DNA of 39,845 nucleotides from positions 1 through 39,845 of the forward strand of contig NZ_JAJTHI010000059.1 in assembly GCF_021298855.1 (NCBI RefSeq). Reading direction: 5' to 3'. The DNA is from Gemmatimonas sp. GTDB taxonomy: Bacteria; Gemmatimonadota; Gemmatimonadetes; Gemmatimonadales; Gemmatimonadaceae. This document shows positions 17,314 to 26,296 of this stretch, piece by piece. A model generated the notes under the pieces. The model had not been told where the DNA came from, ran no database searches, and saw nothing but the letters and a program-made list of their open reading frames with translations. Each line of letters starts with the position of its first letter. The stretch's first letter is position 1. The position numbers and the translations under genes were made by a program.

Positions 17314-17347
17314 CCCTACCCCCGCGCCGCCATGGTGCGCAGCGCTG
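17314..17347. repeat. Direct repeat copy 1: shadow of the aminotransferase 3' end
   Basis: This 34-bp stretch matches 19625-19658 in 30 positions, including the first 21 without a mismatch, and in the same orientation. Copy 2 encodes the C-terminus ALQVMAARG plus stop of the class V aminotransferase; copy 1 would encode ALRTMAARG plus stop. The two copies flank the HD-GYP sensor gene. The gap 17250-17462 holds nothing else supportable. Confidence 0.7.
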
Positions 17348-17462
17348 TGCGAACGTGCAGTGCCGGACTGCAGTGGTAGCCGGTGATCGTCTCGCACGAC
17401 AGAAGCACGCGATCTCCCGCGCTCGAGCCGAGTGGGCAGCCTGCCTCGGCTGCCACACCCGT

Positions 17463-19439
17463 CTACGCCCGGCCGGCGCCAATCAGCTCGTGCGCGTGGT
17501 TCGCGGGCTCGGTGTCGCCGCTCTCGTCCCCGTCCGCGGCGACATTCCTGAAGCGCTCGTAGATCTCCAGCACCTGGGGCAGGGCTCGCCGGAAGGCGGC
17601 CACGACATGGGGGTCGAACTGCGCTCCTGCCTCCGCCTCCAGCATCGCGAGGGCCTGCTCCACTGGCCAAGCCTCCTTGTATGCCCGCTTCGAGGTCAGC
17701 GCATCGAACACGTCGGCCACGGACACGATCCGAGCGGCGAGCGGGATGGCGAGCCCGGCGAGCCCTCGCGGATAGCCGGCGCCATCAAAACGCTCGTGGT
17801 GCGCTTCGGCAATCTCGATCGCCACGCGAAAGATGCTGTAGCCGAGGTCGTTCATCTGCGCTTCGCATTGCCGCAGCACTTCGGCGCCAATGGTGGGGTG
17901 GCGCTGCATGTCCACCCGCTCGGCTTCGCTGAGCCCCCCGGGTTTGTGCAGAATGGCATCGCCCAATCCCACTTTGCCGATGTCGTGCATCGGGGCGAAC
18001 TGATGAATGGACCGGACAAAGGCTGCCGAAATCTGATCCTGGTACGGTCCGGCGCGCCCGAGCTCCTCGGCGATGAGGGCCGCGTAGAGCGCCATCCGCG
18101 CCAGATGGTCACCGGTCTCCGCATCGCGACTCTCGGCGAGCTTGGCGAGCCCCTGAATGGCCGAGACGACGAGCCCTTCCATGAAGACCGTCTTGTCGAG
18201 CGCGTGGGTGAGTTGCCCGGCCACGTTTTCGATGAGTTCGGCATGTTCGGGCGCGTACGCGCCACGGACACGCGAGGCGAAGACCAGAAGTGCGCCGCCG
18301 CCACTCCCCTGGATGGGCAGCAGCATCGCCGACGCGAAGCCCCCGTACCGAAGCATGCCGATGCAGGCATCCGACGGGGTGTCCCGGTGAGCGGCGCCGA
18401 GGTCGTTGACGGTGCGCGCTGCACCCGCTTGCAATGTCACCCCGAATCGCGGGAACGACATGCCCTCCCGCAGGATTCTGTCGTCGCTGCCAGACTGCCG
18501 TTCGAGGACGAGTCGTTCGCCGTCGGGCGCCAGAAAGAAGAGGCCCACCCAATCCAGCGGCAGAAAGCCCCGGAACTCCTCGGTCACGAAGCGCAGCGTA
18601 TCGTCGAGCGTTTTGCCCTGCGCGATGCGATCGGTCAGTCGGAACAGGGCATTGAGTCGGACCGACAGTTGGTTGAACGCCGTCGTCATCTGGCCGATCT
18701 CTCCGCCACCCTGCACCGGGACCTGATGGCCGAGTTCTCCCCGCGCCACGCGCGAAAAGCCGTCCATGGTTTCGCGCAACGGCCTGACCAGGTGACGGTA
18801 GAGCAGCGCAATGAGCGCCACCATGGTCACGGCGGCAAGCGCCAGGACCAGCTGGTTGAATAGCCGGATGGTGGCGAGCTTCTGTTCCATCATGTCCTGA
18901 AACGCGCGAGACAGCTGCGCGGACGACTTGGACAACCTGTCGCCGACCTCGGCGACGTACTCTGCGCCGCGGGTGACGTCGGGCGCGCCGTCCGCGGCGC
19001 CCAGCCGCCGATTCAAGGTATGACGGAAGGCCTGCCAATCGTCGGCGGTGCGCTGCAGTTGCGAACGGGAGCGCGCATCCCAGATGCAGACGATCGCGTC
19101 GTACTTGCCGGTCAGCTCGGGCTCGAATCGGCGCGTGACAAAGGCGGTGATGATCTTGTCGTACAGCGCCATGTGTCGCTGCAACCCTTCGTAGTACACC
19201 TGCCGCTCGGCACCGCGATTCGCCGCAGAATCGGACGCCAGCTGCAGGAACGTGCGGGCGTCGCTGACCATCGCCGCACTGGTCACGCGGAGCTGTCCGG
19301 ACAGGTTCAGAATCTCGTAGTCATGTCGGCGCAGGTTCAGCGCATAGATGCCGTATCCCGCACTCCCGGCCAGCGTCGCGAACAGCACGCCGAGGGACAG
19401 CGCCACCTGGAACCGGATGGTCTGCGCCCAGGGGGGCAT
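17463..19439 (-). CDS. Membrane sensor HD-GYP protein (HAMP-GAF-HD-GYP)
   Basis: A 659-residue inner-membrane signalling protein predicted to degrade cyclic di-GMP. Transmembrane helix 1 at about 8-32, a periplasmic sensory segment to about 192, helix 2 at 194-214, a HAMP linker to about 265, and a GAF domain at 275-410. The HD-GYP domain follows from 420: ETGDHLARM (H445), MHDIGKVGLGDAIL (H485, D486) and HHERFDGAGYP (547-557), all catalytic residues present. The ATG at 19439 is preferred; a GTG at 19460 in frame is possible. No ribosome site is clear. It is flanked by a direct repeat and may be a later insertion. Confidence 0.93.
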   Translation of the reverse strand: MPPWAQTIRFQVALSLGVLFATLAGSAGYGIYALNLRRHDYEILNLSGQLRVTSAAMVSDARTFLQLASDSAANRGAERQVYYEGLQRHMALYDKIITAFVTRRFEPELTGKYDAIVCIWDARSRSQLQRTADDWQAFRHTLNRRLGAADGAPDVTRGAEYVAEVGDRLSKSSAQLSRAFQDMMEQKLATIRLFNQLVLALAAVTMVALIALLYRHLVRPLRETMDGFSRVARGELGHQVPVQGGGEIGQMTTAFNQLSVRLNALFRLTDRIAQGKTLDDTLRFVTEEFRGFLPLDWVGLFFLAPDGERLVLERQSGSDDRILREGMSFPRFGVTLQAGAARTVNDLGAAHRDTPSDACIGMLRYGGFASAMLLPIQGSGGGALLVFASRVRGAYAPEHAELIENVAGQLTHALDKTVFMEGLVVSAIQGLAKLAESRDAETGDHLARMALYAALIAEELGRAGPYQDQISAAFVRSIHQFAPMHDIGKVGLGDAILHKPGGLSEAERVDMQRHPTIGAEVLRQCEAQMNDLGYSIFRVAIEIAEAHHERFDGAGYPRGLAGLAIPLAARIVSVADVFDALTSKRAYKEAWPVEQALAMLEAEAGAQFDPHVVAAFRRALPQVLEIYERFRNVAADGDESGDTEPANHAHELIGAGRA

Positions 19440-19624
19440 GATGACGCGACGACGATTCACGGCATTCCGGAGATGAGGGCTGGTGGCACGGCGCGGCTGT
19501 CGCCGCCCGAACGCCGGGGCGCCTCTCACCTGCGCGCGCGTCCGACGCCGAGGAAGGACGGTCGAGGGCCGGCGACGGCAACATGCCGTGCGCCGCCTCC
19601 CGTCCCCGCCAGCGTCCGCCTGCT

Positions 19625-19658
19625 CCCTACCCCCGCGCCGCCATGACCTGCAGCGCTG
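19625..19658. repeat. Direct repeat copy 2: 3' end of the aminotransferase gene
   Basis: Partner of 17314-17347; it contains the stop codon and last codons of the aminotransferase gene. See copy 1. Confidence 0.7.
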
Positions 19659-20964
19659 CGGCGAGCGTGTCCAGCTGCGCCGGTGTGTTGAACAGCGTGG
19701 GCGTGACCCGCACGCAGTCGCCGCCGGCAATGCCGGTACGCGGAAAGGTGAAGATGCCGAACTCGTCGAGCAGCGTCTTCGCCACGGCCTCGTTGGCCGC
19801 CTTCGTGCCACGTCCGTGCAACCGGAAGCCGGTGATGGCGCCCACGAGGGCGGGGGCATCGGGGGTGAGGATGTTCACGCCCGGCACGTCGCGCACGGCG
19901 TGCACCCAGCGGTCGCGCAAGAAGCGCAGGCGGGCCGCCTTTTGCGGCACGCCAATGGACTGCTGAAAGGCAATCGCGTCCGGGATGGTCATGACCGTCG
20001 CGAAGCTGGTCGTGCCCGTGTGCAGCCGGCTTTCGATGCGCGTGAGGGGGAACGCCTCGTCGGCGTGCATGCGGTCGATGGCGTCGAAGCGCCCTTCGCG
20101 AATGAACATGGCGCCTGCGCCCACGGGTGCGCCAATCCACTTGTGCAGGTTGAGCCCTACGAAGTCGGCGCCGAGGTCGCGGACGGTGAGCGGCACCTGC
20201 CCGAAGGAGTGCGCGGCGTCCACCACCACGTCGGCGCCGCGCGCCTTGGCGAGCGCAGCGATCTCCTGCACGGGGATGATGAGCCCCGTCTTGTTGTTGC
20301 AGTGCGTGAGCAGCACGAGCTTCGTGCGCGGGTGCGCGTCGAGGGCCTGCGCATACGCCGCCAGCACATTCTCGCGGGTGGCGGGCTCCGGAATGGCGAG
20401 CCTGGCCACCGTGGCGCCGCGCGCTGCCGCCAGCGCGTTCATGGCCCACTGCATGGCGTTGTAGTCGAGGTCGGCGTACAGCACCGTGTCGCCCGCCTTC
20501 ACGCCGCGGTACTGCGTGATGAGCGCCTGCAGGGCCTCGGTGGCGCCGCGCGACAGCACGATTTCGGTGGGCTTGGCCCCCACGAACTGGGCCACCGCGT
20601 CGCGTGCCTGCATCAGGATGGGGGGGTAGGCGCGCCGCGCGAAGTACGAGCTTTCGCGGTTCACCCGATCCACGTGCCGGTGGTGGGCGGCCAGCACCGG
20701 CGCCGCCATGATGCCGAAGTACCCCGCCTCCAGGTTGATGACGGCATCGGTAACCGGATACTGGGTCGCGACCTTGCTCCAGTACGCCTCGTCCTGCACC
20801 ACCGCCTGGAGTGGACCCGGGAGTGGCGCGAGCGGCGGTGGGTCCGACGCCTCGTTGCCGCTGACACTGGCGGCCCCCGCCGCCGACACGGGCGCGTGGA
20901 AGGCGAGGGACGCCGCACCAACGGCAGCGGCCTGTTTCACGAAGTCGCGACGAGGCTGGGTCAT
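19627..20964 (-). CDS. Class V aminotransferase-fold PLP enzyme, Tat-exported
   Basis: A 445-residue enzyme of the isopenicillin N epimerase/cysteine desulfurase-like group. The N-terminus QPRRDFVKQAAAVGAASLAF is a twin-arginine signal, so it should be exported folded with PLP bound. Catalytic region: VLSRGATEALQAL, DVVVDAAHSFGQ (D249, H252) and LNLHKWIGAPVG (K275, the Schiff-base lysine). The C-terminal RLHG and FGIFTFPRTG motifs fit the family. Substrate unknown. The ATG is preceded 5 nt upstream by TAGCGT, so the message may be leaderless. Divergent from the M28 peptidase gene (122 bp). Confidence 0.9.
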   Translation of the reverse strand: MTQPRRDFVKQAAAVGAASLAFHAPVSAAGAASVSGNEASDPPPLAPLPGPLQAVVQDEAYWSKVATQYPVTDAVINLEAGYFGIMAAPVLAAHHRHVDRVNRESSYFARRAYPPILMQARDAVAQFVGAKPTEIVLSRGATEALQALITQYRGVKAGDTVLYADLDYNAMQWAMNALAAARGATVARLAIPEPATRENVLAAYAQALDAHPRTKLVLLTHCNNKTGLIIPVQEIAALAKARGADVVVDAAHSFGQVPLTVRDLGADFVGLNLHKWIGAPVGAGAMFIREGRFDAIDRMHADEAFPLTRIESRLHTGTTSFATVMTIPDAIAFQQSIGVPQKAARLRFLRDRWVHAVRDVPGVNILTPDAPALVGAITGFRLHGRGTKAANEAVAKTLLDEFGIFTFPRTGIAGGDCVRVTPTLFNTPAQLDTLAAALQVMAARG

Positions 20965-20969
20965 GCCGG

Positions 20970-20975
20970 ACGCTA
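20970..20975 (-). promoter_or_regulatory. Candidate -10 element of a leaderless transcript (class V aminotransferase)
   Basis: TAGCGT on the reverse strand ends 5 nt before the ATG at 20964. Confidence 0.4.
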
Positions 20976-21086
20976 CGGCCGCCTGGGGCAGGTGACAAGC
21001 CGCGGGGCCCGAAGCACCGTCAACCTCCCAGTGCTAAGATTGTGCGGCTATCACCCCCTTCTTCCTCCGCCCGGTGAGGTTCCCCG

Positions 21087-22460
21087 ATGTCCCGCGTTCT
21101 TGCTGTTGCCGCCGGCCTGCTGCTGACGCCCCCGCTGGCATCCGCCCAGGCCACCGCCGCCCAGGGGGTCGCCGATCCGCGCATCACCGCGCTGGTGGCC
21201 AGCGTGTCCCCGGAGCGGCTCCAGGCCACGGCCACCAAGCTGGCCAGCTTCGGGACCCGCTCCACCCTGTCCGACACGGTCTCCACCACGCGCGGCATCG
21301 GCGCCGCCCGCCGCTGGATCTACGACGAGTTCAAGCGGGCAAGCCCCAAGCTGCAGGTGGCCTTCGACCGGCACATGCTGGCCCGGCAGGGGCGCATCAC
21401 GCGCGAGGTCGAACTGGTGAACGTGGTGGCCATCCTCCCCGGCAGGAGTGCCCGCCGCATCTACATCTCGGGGCACTACGACGCGGTGAATCCGCGCGGG
21501 AATGCGCCCAACAACCCCGGGGCGGGGGCCGGTGCCGCCGGCGGCGATGCGCAGATGCGGGCCGAAATGGACCACAACGCCGATGCGCCCGGCGCCAACG
21601 ATGACGGCAGCGGCACGGCGCTCACCATGGAGCTGGCGCGCGCCTTCGCCAACAGCGGGCTCGAGTTCGATGCCACGCTGGTGTTCGTTACCTGGGCCGG
21701 CGAGGAGCAGGGGCTCCTTGGCGCCATGGTACACGCGCAGACCCTCGCCGCCGCCAAGGGCACCGTGACGGCGAACTTCAACAACGACATCGTGGGGAGC
21801 AGCCTCGGCGGCAACGGCATCATCGATGCGGAGAGCGTGCGCATCTACTCGTTGGGCCCCGAGGACTCCATGAACCGTTCCCTCGCCCGCTACATCGCGC
21901 GGGTGGCGGGCGTCTATGTGCCGTCACACACCATTCGGCTCATGGCGCGGGAGGACCGCTTTGGTCGTGGCAGCGATCACTCGTCGTTCACCGCCTTCGA
22001 CTTTCCCGCCGTGGTGTTTCGCGAGGCCAACGAGAACTACCAGCGGCAGCACAACACCGAGGACAAGCCGGAGGGGATGGACTTCCGGTATCTCGCGCAG
22101 AACACCCGCGTGAACGCGGCGGCCGCGGCCTCGCTGGCGCTCGCGCCACCGGCACCCAAGGTGACCACGGGGGGCGGCACGCCCACCATCAGCCGCGGCA
22201 CCACCGGCTACGACGCCGCGCTCCAGTGGGAGGCGTCGCCGGGGGCGGCGGGCTATCGCGTGTACTGGCGCAACACGTGGAGCAATGACTGGGAGCGCTC
22301 GCAGTACGTGGGCAACGTGACGCGCTTCCTGCTGCCGAACGTGTCGATCGACGACTACGTGTTCGGCGTGGCGGCGGTGAACGCGGAAGGACACGAGAGC
22401 CTGGTGAGCGCGTACGTGTCGCCCAACCGGCGCATGCAGGAAGTGCAGATCAAGAAGTAG
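21087..22460 (+). CDS. M28 family zinc aminopeptidase, secreted, with C-terminal fibronectin III-like domain
   Basis: A 457-residue exported metallopeptidase. Signal peptide residues 1-20, ending PLASAQ. The M28 zinc ligands are visible: YISGHYDAVN (H130, D132), GANDDGSGTA (D172/D173), TWAGEEQGLLG (E206/E207), NNDIVG, and RFGRGSDHSSF (histidine). An insertion of glycine/alanine-rich sequence sits between the first two motifs. The last 90 residues (LQWEASPGAAGYRVYWR to VFGVAAVNAEGHESL) look like a fibronectin III-type module. A good ribosome site GGTGAGG lies 8 nt before the ATG. Likely role is peptide digestion outside the cell. Confidence 0.94.
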   Translation: MSRVLAVAAGLLLTPPLASAQATAAQGVADPRITALVASVSPERLQATATKLASFGTRSTLSDTVSTTRGIGAARRWIYDEFKRASPKLQVAFDRHMLARQGRITREVELVNVVAILPGRSARRIYISGHYDAVNPRGNAPNNPGAGAGAAGGDAQMRAEMDHNADAPGANDDGSGTALTMELARAFANSGLEFDATLVFVTWAGEEQGLLGAMVHAQTLAAAKGTVTANFNNDIVGSSLGGNGIIDAESVRIYSLGPEDSMNRSLARYIARVAGVYVPSHTIRLMAREDRFGRGSDHSSFTAFDFPAVVFREANENYQRQHNTEDKPEGMDFRYLAQNTRVNAAAAASLALAPPAPKVTTGGGTPTISRGTTGYDAALQWEASPGAAGYRVYWRNTWSNDWERSQYVGNVTRFLLPNVSIDDYVFGVAAVNAEGHESLVSAYVSPNRRMQEVQIKK

Positions 22461-22484
22461 CCCGGCCCGCGACCCCGCAGCATG

Positions 22485-22517
22485 ACGAAGGGCGCCCCAC
22501 CGTGGGGCGCCCTTCGT
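22485..22517. terminator. Perfect 15-bp hairpin between convergent genes
   Basis: ACGAAGGGCGCCCCA (22485-22499), loop CCG, then the exact reverse complement (22503-22517). No T-tract follows on either strand, but the position between the M28 gene and the oppositely directed LVIVD gene suits a bidirectional terminator. Confidence 0.65.
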
Positions 22518-22543
22518 GCATCCGGTCGTGTCGCGGTGTGCCC

Positions 22544-24385
22544 TTACTTCGACGCCGCCGCCAGTCGGCGAATCTCGCCGGCCATCGCGCGCACGCGCGC
22601 GCTGTCCTTGGCGCCGGCGATGTCCTTGCCCACCTCGGCCGCCAACGTGTTGAGCGCAGCGGCCCGCGCCGCGCCCGTCTTCTGTTCGGCAGCGGTGAGC
22701 GCCGCATCGATGGCCGTCGTGCGCGCGGCCGCGAGCCCCTGACCACGCACCAGCTGGTCGAGGTACGAGCGGATCACCACGAACGCGGGCGGCCACACGT
22801 ACTTGGGCTGACTCTGCGGGTTGAACTGCTCGAAGGTGACCAGCTTGGCCGCGGCGATCTCGTTGGCCGAGAGCTGCGCGGTGGGCGTCAGCTCGAGGAT
22901 GTCGAGACCGCGATCGAGCTCGGAGGAAACGATGAGGCCGTTCCAGTAGTACGCGCCCCACGAGCCACCGATGGTGTTGCCGCCACCGCGCACCGTGGGA
23001 TCGGCGGCCGCGGCAGACGGCACGTCCACCGGACGCGGCGGGTTGATCGAGCCGCGATCGAAGTAGGCGATCTCGAAGGCGCTGTCGGCGTTGGTGAAGT
23101 CCATGATGTTCACGCCGCCCTGGTACCACCCCTGCACGTACAGGTCGCGCCCGGGCACCGGGATGATGCCGCCGTTGTGCGCCACGCAGTTCTCTTCCGC
23201 GGCCTGCGCCGACCCCAGCTTGAAGTATGCGCGCTGCTTCTGCCGCTTCTCCGCGTCGAGGGTGATGATCGTGTTCCCGCCGAGCTGCTGCATGCTCGAG
23301 GCCTGGCACATCGGGCCCGTGCCGCCGCCCCACTCCTCGGTCTGGATCAACTTCTTGGCGTCGTTGCTGAAGGCCGCCGTGTGACGCCCCTGGAAGTTGT
23401 TCGTGTCCATGATCGCATTGATACGGAACGGCTTCTCGGGGTTCTTGATGTCCACGAGAATCGAGTGCGTCGAGCAGGACGCGAGCAACATGTTCATCTC
23501 GGGGTAAGCCGTCACGTCATGGCAGTTGCGCGGACCGGCCGGCATGTCGGCCGCGGGCTGCGGACGCCCGGCGCGCGTCCCCGTGCGCGTCGGCACGCAA
23601 TACCGCTGGCACTCGCCAGCGCCTTCGAGGTCGGCAAAGATGCGAGCGCCCGGAATGACCTCCGACTTCTCCGGGGCGTTGAGGTACACCTTCACGATGT
23701 CGAGTTGGTACAGCGAGTTCGTCGGATCCTTCGGATCGTTGCCGTTCTTGCACCCGGCGAGCTCGGTGTCCGGACGCGCGCCCTGCTGCCCCGACACATA
23801 GAGATAAATGATGTTCTTGTTCGTCGGGCTCGGCACCAGCGTGTGCGTGTGCGAGCCTTTGCACGTCTCGACGTTCTTGATCAGCTTGGGCGCCTTCGGG
23901 TTGGACACGTCGAAGATGCGAATGCCGGCCATGTGATCCTTCGGATCCTGCACGCCGCCCGCCCCGCAGTCCTTGCGATTGCCGGCGCCTTCGGCCGAAA
24001 GGAAGAGGAGCGTGCCGTAGATGGTCGGGTCGCCCTGCGAGGTGATGCACTTCGTAACCGACGCGATGACCGGTTTCGCGGGATCGGTGATGTCCCAGAT
24101 GGTGAAGCCGGCGAAGTTGGCCTGGTAGACGTAGTGCGTCGCGAAGGCCACATCGGAATTGATGAACGTCAGCCCGCGGACGGTGTCGAGCTCGGCCGGC
24201 TTGGGCGAGAACGACACCTGCTTCATGCCGTTGATCGCGATGCCCGCATCGAAGCGCCCGGGTTTGAGCGTGCTGCGGGGATCCTTGTTGGACGGATAGG
24301 TTTGCGCCGAGAGCGTACCGGGGGCACTGAGCGCCGGCACGGCCACCGCCGCGGCGAGCAGGAGCAGACTGCGGACTACACGCAT
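22544..24385 (-). CDS. Secreted LVIVD-repeat (beta-propeller) protein
   Basis: A 613-residue exported protein. A signal peptide (residues 1-28, ending TLSAQ) is followed by repeats of LVIVD type: FTIWDITDPAKPVIAS, IRIFDVSNPKAPKLI, ILVDIKNPEKPFRI and VNIMDFTNADSAFEIAYF. These usually form a beta-propeller. Eight or more cysteines and two conserved histidine clusters (SHTHTL, NCHDVTAY) suggest metal binding or disulfides in the exported protein. The last 100 residues are a helical alanine-rich tail. GGAGGG lies 8 nt before the ATG. The DUF305 gene is directly upstream in the same direction. Family function is unknown. Confidence 0.88.
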   Translation of the reverse strand: MRVVRSLLLLAAAVAVPALSAPGTLSAQTYPSNKDPRSTLKPGRFDAGIAINGMKQVSFSPKPAELDTVRGLTFINSDVAFATHYVYQANFAGFTIWDITDPAKPVIASVTKCITSQGDPTIYGTLLFLSAEGAGNRKDCGAGGVQDPKDHMAGIRIFDVSNPKAPKLIKNVETCKGSHTHTLVPSPTNKNIIYLYVSGQQGARPDTELAGCKNGNDPKDPTNSLYQLDIVKVYLNAPEKSEVIPGARIFADLEGAGECQRYCVPTRTGTRAGRPQPAADMPAGPRNCHDVTAYPEMNMLLASCSTHSILVDIKNPEKPFRINAIMDTNNFQGRHTAAFSNDAKKLIQTEEWGGGTGPMCQASSMQQLGGNTIITLDAEKRQKQRAYFKLGSAQAAEENCVAHNGGIIPVPGRDLYVQGWYQGGVNIMDFTNADSAFEIAYFDRGSINPPRPVDVPSAAAADPTVRGGGNTIGGSWGAYYWNGLIVSSELDRGLDILELTPTAQLSANEIAAAKLVTFEQFNPQSQPKYVWPPAFVVIRSYLDQLVRGQGLAAARTTAIDAALTAAEQKTGAARAAALNTLAAEVGKDIAGAKDSARVRAMAGEIRRLAAASK

Positions 24386-24425
24386 CGATTCACCCTCCAG
24401 AGGTGAGGTGCAGCGGGAGAAACAT

Positions 24426-24453
24426 CGTGGCGCACCGGGCCCGGCGCACCACG
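24426..24453 (-). terminator. Strand-specific hairpin between DUF305 and LVIVD genes
   Basis: On the leftward RNA, CGTGGTGCGCCGGG can pair with CCCGGTGCGCCACG through 14 positions, two of them G-U. The same two positions are C-A mismatches on the plus strand, so the fold favours the minus transcript. ATGTTTCTCC follows. It may terminate, attenuate or protect the upstream DUF305 message. Confidence 0.5.
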
Positions 24454-24469
24454 ACCCGGATTGTGCGGG

Positions 24470-25081
24470 TTACAGCTTGGGCAACTGGGCGAGCAGGCGC
24501 TTCATGATGCCGATCTCGGCGGTCTGCGCTGCGACGACATCGTTGGCGAACACGTTGGCATCCACTTCCTGACCGGCGCCGGGCGACTTGAAGAGCTCGT
24601 CCACCATCTTGATGGCGCCGGCGTGGTGCTTGATCATGCCGACGAGAAACAGGCGGTCGAACTGCACACCGCGCGCCTTGTTCATCTCGGCCAACTCTTG
24701 GTCGGTGAGCATGCCTTCCATGCGCACGTCGTGCCACGACGCGGTATCGGGGGCGAACTGGTTATAGCGGCGCAGCCAGTCCTGCATGATCTGGATTTCG
24801 GGCATCTGCGACTGGTCGATCTTGCGCGACAGCTTGAGCAGCTGTGCGTTCGTGCTGTTCGATTCGGCCAGTTTGGCCATGACGATCGCCTGCGCATGAT
24901 GCGCGATCATCATCTGCATGAATTCCACATCGGCCTTGGTGTACAGCGCCCCCTTGGGGATGACGATTTCCGGCCCCATGCGGTGCATGCTGTGATCCAT
25001 GCCGTGCTGGGCGGATACCGGGGAAGCGAATCCAGTCGCAACGAGGAGTGCGACCAGTGAGGAAATGCGACGGGCCGTCAT
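24470..25081 (-). CDS. DUF305 domain protein, exported
   Basis: A 203-residue secreted or periplasmic protein. The signal peptide ends PVSAQ; MDHSMHRM follows. The DUF305 fold contains two repeated helical motifs, MMIAHHAQAIVMA and MIKHHAGAIKM, with paired histidines and methionine-rich surroundings, often read as a metal (copper) site. GGAG lies about 6 nt before the ATG at 25081. It lies 84 bp upstream of the LVIVD gene in the same direction and is separated from it by a hairpin. The pair may form an operon for a metal-related secreted function (inference). Confidence 0.92.
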   Translation of the reverse strand: MTARRISSLVALLVATGFASPVSAQHGMDHSMHRMGPEIVIPKGALYTKADVEFMQMMIAHHAQAIVMAKLAESNSTNAQLLKLSRKIDQSQMPEIQIMQDWLRRYNQFAPDTASWHDVRMEGMLTDQELAEMNKARGVQFDRLFLVGMIKHHAGAIKMVDELFKSPGAGQEVDANVFANDVVAAQTAEIGIMKRLLAQLPKL

Positions 25082-25168
25082 GAGGGCTCCGGAGGTATGC
25101 CGACTGCACATCGGCGGGCGGATGATTGGGCTGGTACCACAGAGAATACGGCTCTGGAAGCGCCAGCG

Positions 25169-26254
25169 TTAGGTCATGGCCTCGTGCAGGAGCGAGTGAA
25201 AGTGATGCACCCCCGTCTCGTGTTCGGCGGAGTAACGGCCGCGGTCGTAGATCCGTGAGCGCAGGTTGCGCTGCACGACCTCGCAGATGGCGATGTCCTC
25301 GTCCTGCACTTCCGTACTGAAGGCCATGAGCTTGAGCCAGGCCGGGTCGGTGGCGGCATCGGCCGGGGGATCCACCGCGTACCAGTCGAACACCACGCGG
25401 CAGCGGTCTGGGCCGAGCGGGATCACCACGTTGGTCTGCATCTGTCCCAGATACACGTTGAGCATGGTGTTGGGAAAGAGCCACGCATAGACCGCTTCGG
25501 GGACGTCGGTGGTGGCGGGATCGTACTGGCGGTCGGGGTTGCCGCCATGCACGGGGCGCAGCGGCGCATGCTGCAGCGAATACCAGCGGTGCGGCTCCAC
25601 CCGGTAGCGATCCATGTCGAGCTCCTTGTTGAGCCCCGGATGCACCACCGGTACGTGGTACCCTTCGAGGTAGTTGTCCACGTACACCTTCCAGTTGCAC
25701 GCGATCTCCCAGCTGCGCGACGTGACGAAGCGCATGCGTTCGCAGTGGAACGGCGCCACGCGAGCGGGCAGATCTTCGAGCACCTCGGCGAGCGGCGGCG
25801 CCTTGCCGTCGAGATTGACGAACACGAGCGGCCCCCAGGTGGTCACGGCGACCGGCACCAGACGCATCTCCTCCGGCCGGAACTGCGACGTGCCTTCCAT
25901 GCCGGGGGTGCGCTGCAGGGCCCCATCGAGGCCGTAGGTCCAGCCGTGATAGCGGCACTGCAGCGTGTGGCGCTTGCCGCACCCCGTGGCCACCGGGCCG
26001 GCGCGATGCAGGCACACGTTGTAGAACGCCCGCAGCTGCCCGCCATCGCGGACGACGACGACACTGTTGGCCCCCACGTCGGCGGTGAAGTACTGCCCCG
26101 GCTCCATGACCTGTTCCATCCGGCCCACCAGCTGCCAGCTGTGGGCGAAGACGCGCTCCATCTCGAGCTCGAGATAGACCGGGTCGTGATACAGGCGCGC
26201 CGGCAGCGTGGCGGCGCGCGCAATGTCGGGGTCGAACGGAAAGGCGAGCGGCAT
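25169..26254 (-). CDS. Rieske non-heme iron aromatic ring-hydroxylating oxygenase, alpha subunit type
   Basis: A 361-residue oxygenase component. Rieske 2Fe-2S ligands are C81-x-H83 (NVCLHRAG) and C100-x-x-H103 (LQCRYHGW). The mononuclear iron ligands are in YVDNYLEGYHVPVVHP (H200, H205), plus a C-terminal acidic residue. The substrate is unknown; close family members include choline/carnitine and aromatic oxygenases, and no reductase or ferredoxin gene is adjacent. Soluble and cytoplasmic. Its start is only 42 bp from the divergent transporter, so the two share one narrow promoter region, in which no clear -35/-10 is visible. Confidence 0.93.
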   Translation of the reverse strand: MPLAFPFDPDIARAATLPARLYHDPVYLELEMERVFAHSWQLVGRMEQVMEPGQYFTADVGANSVVVVRDGGQLRAFYNVCLHRAGPVATGCGKRHTLQCRYHGWTYGLDGALQRTPGMEGTSQFRPEEMRLVPVAVTTWGPLVFVNLDGKAPPLAEVLEDLPARVAPFHCERMRFVTSRSWEIACNWKVYVDNYLEGYHVPVVHPGLNKELDMDRYRVEPHRWYSLQHAPLRPVHGGNPDRQYDPATTDVPEAVYAWLFPNTMLNVYLGQMQTNVVIPLGPDRCRVVFDWYAVDPPADAATDPAWLKLMAFSTEVQDEDIAICEVVQRNLRSRIYDRGRYSAEHETGVHHFHSLLHEAMT

Positions 26255-26296
26255 GATCCAAGCTTGCGGTCTCGCGGGGAGGTGGCAAGTTGGGCG

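Noticed and set aside
17317-17455. A 45-codon open frame ending ALRTMAARG downstream of the HD-GYP gene
   Set aside because: No ribosome site or homologue is recognised; it is better explained as a degraded copy of the aminotransferase 3' end.
26255-26296. Assigning a promoter to the Rieske/YfcC divergent gap
   Set aside because: Only 42 bp, with no convincing -35/-10 or TANNNT at the expected distance on either strand.
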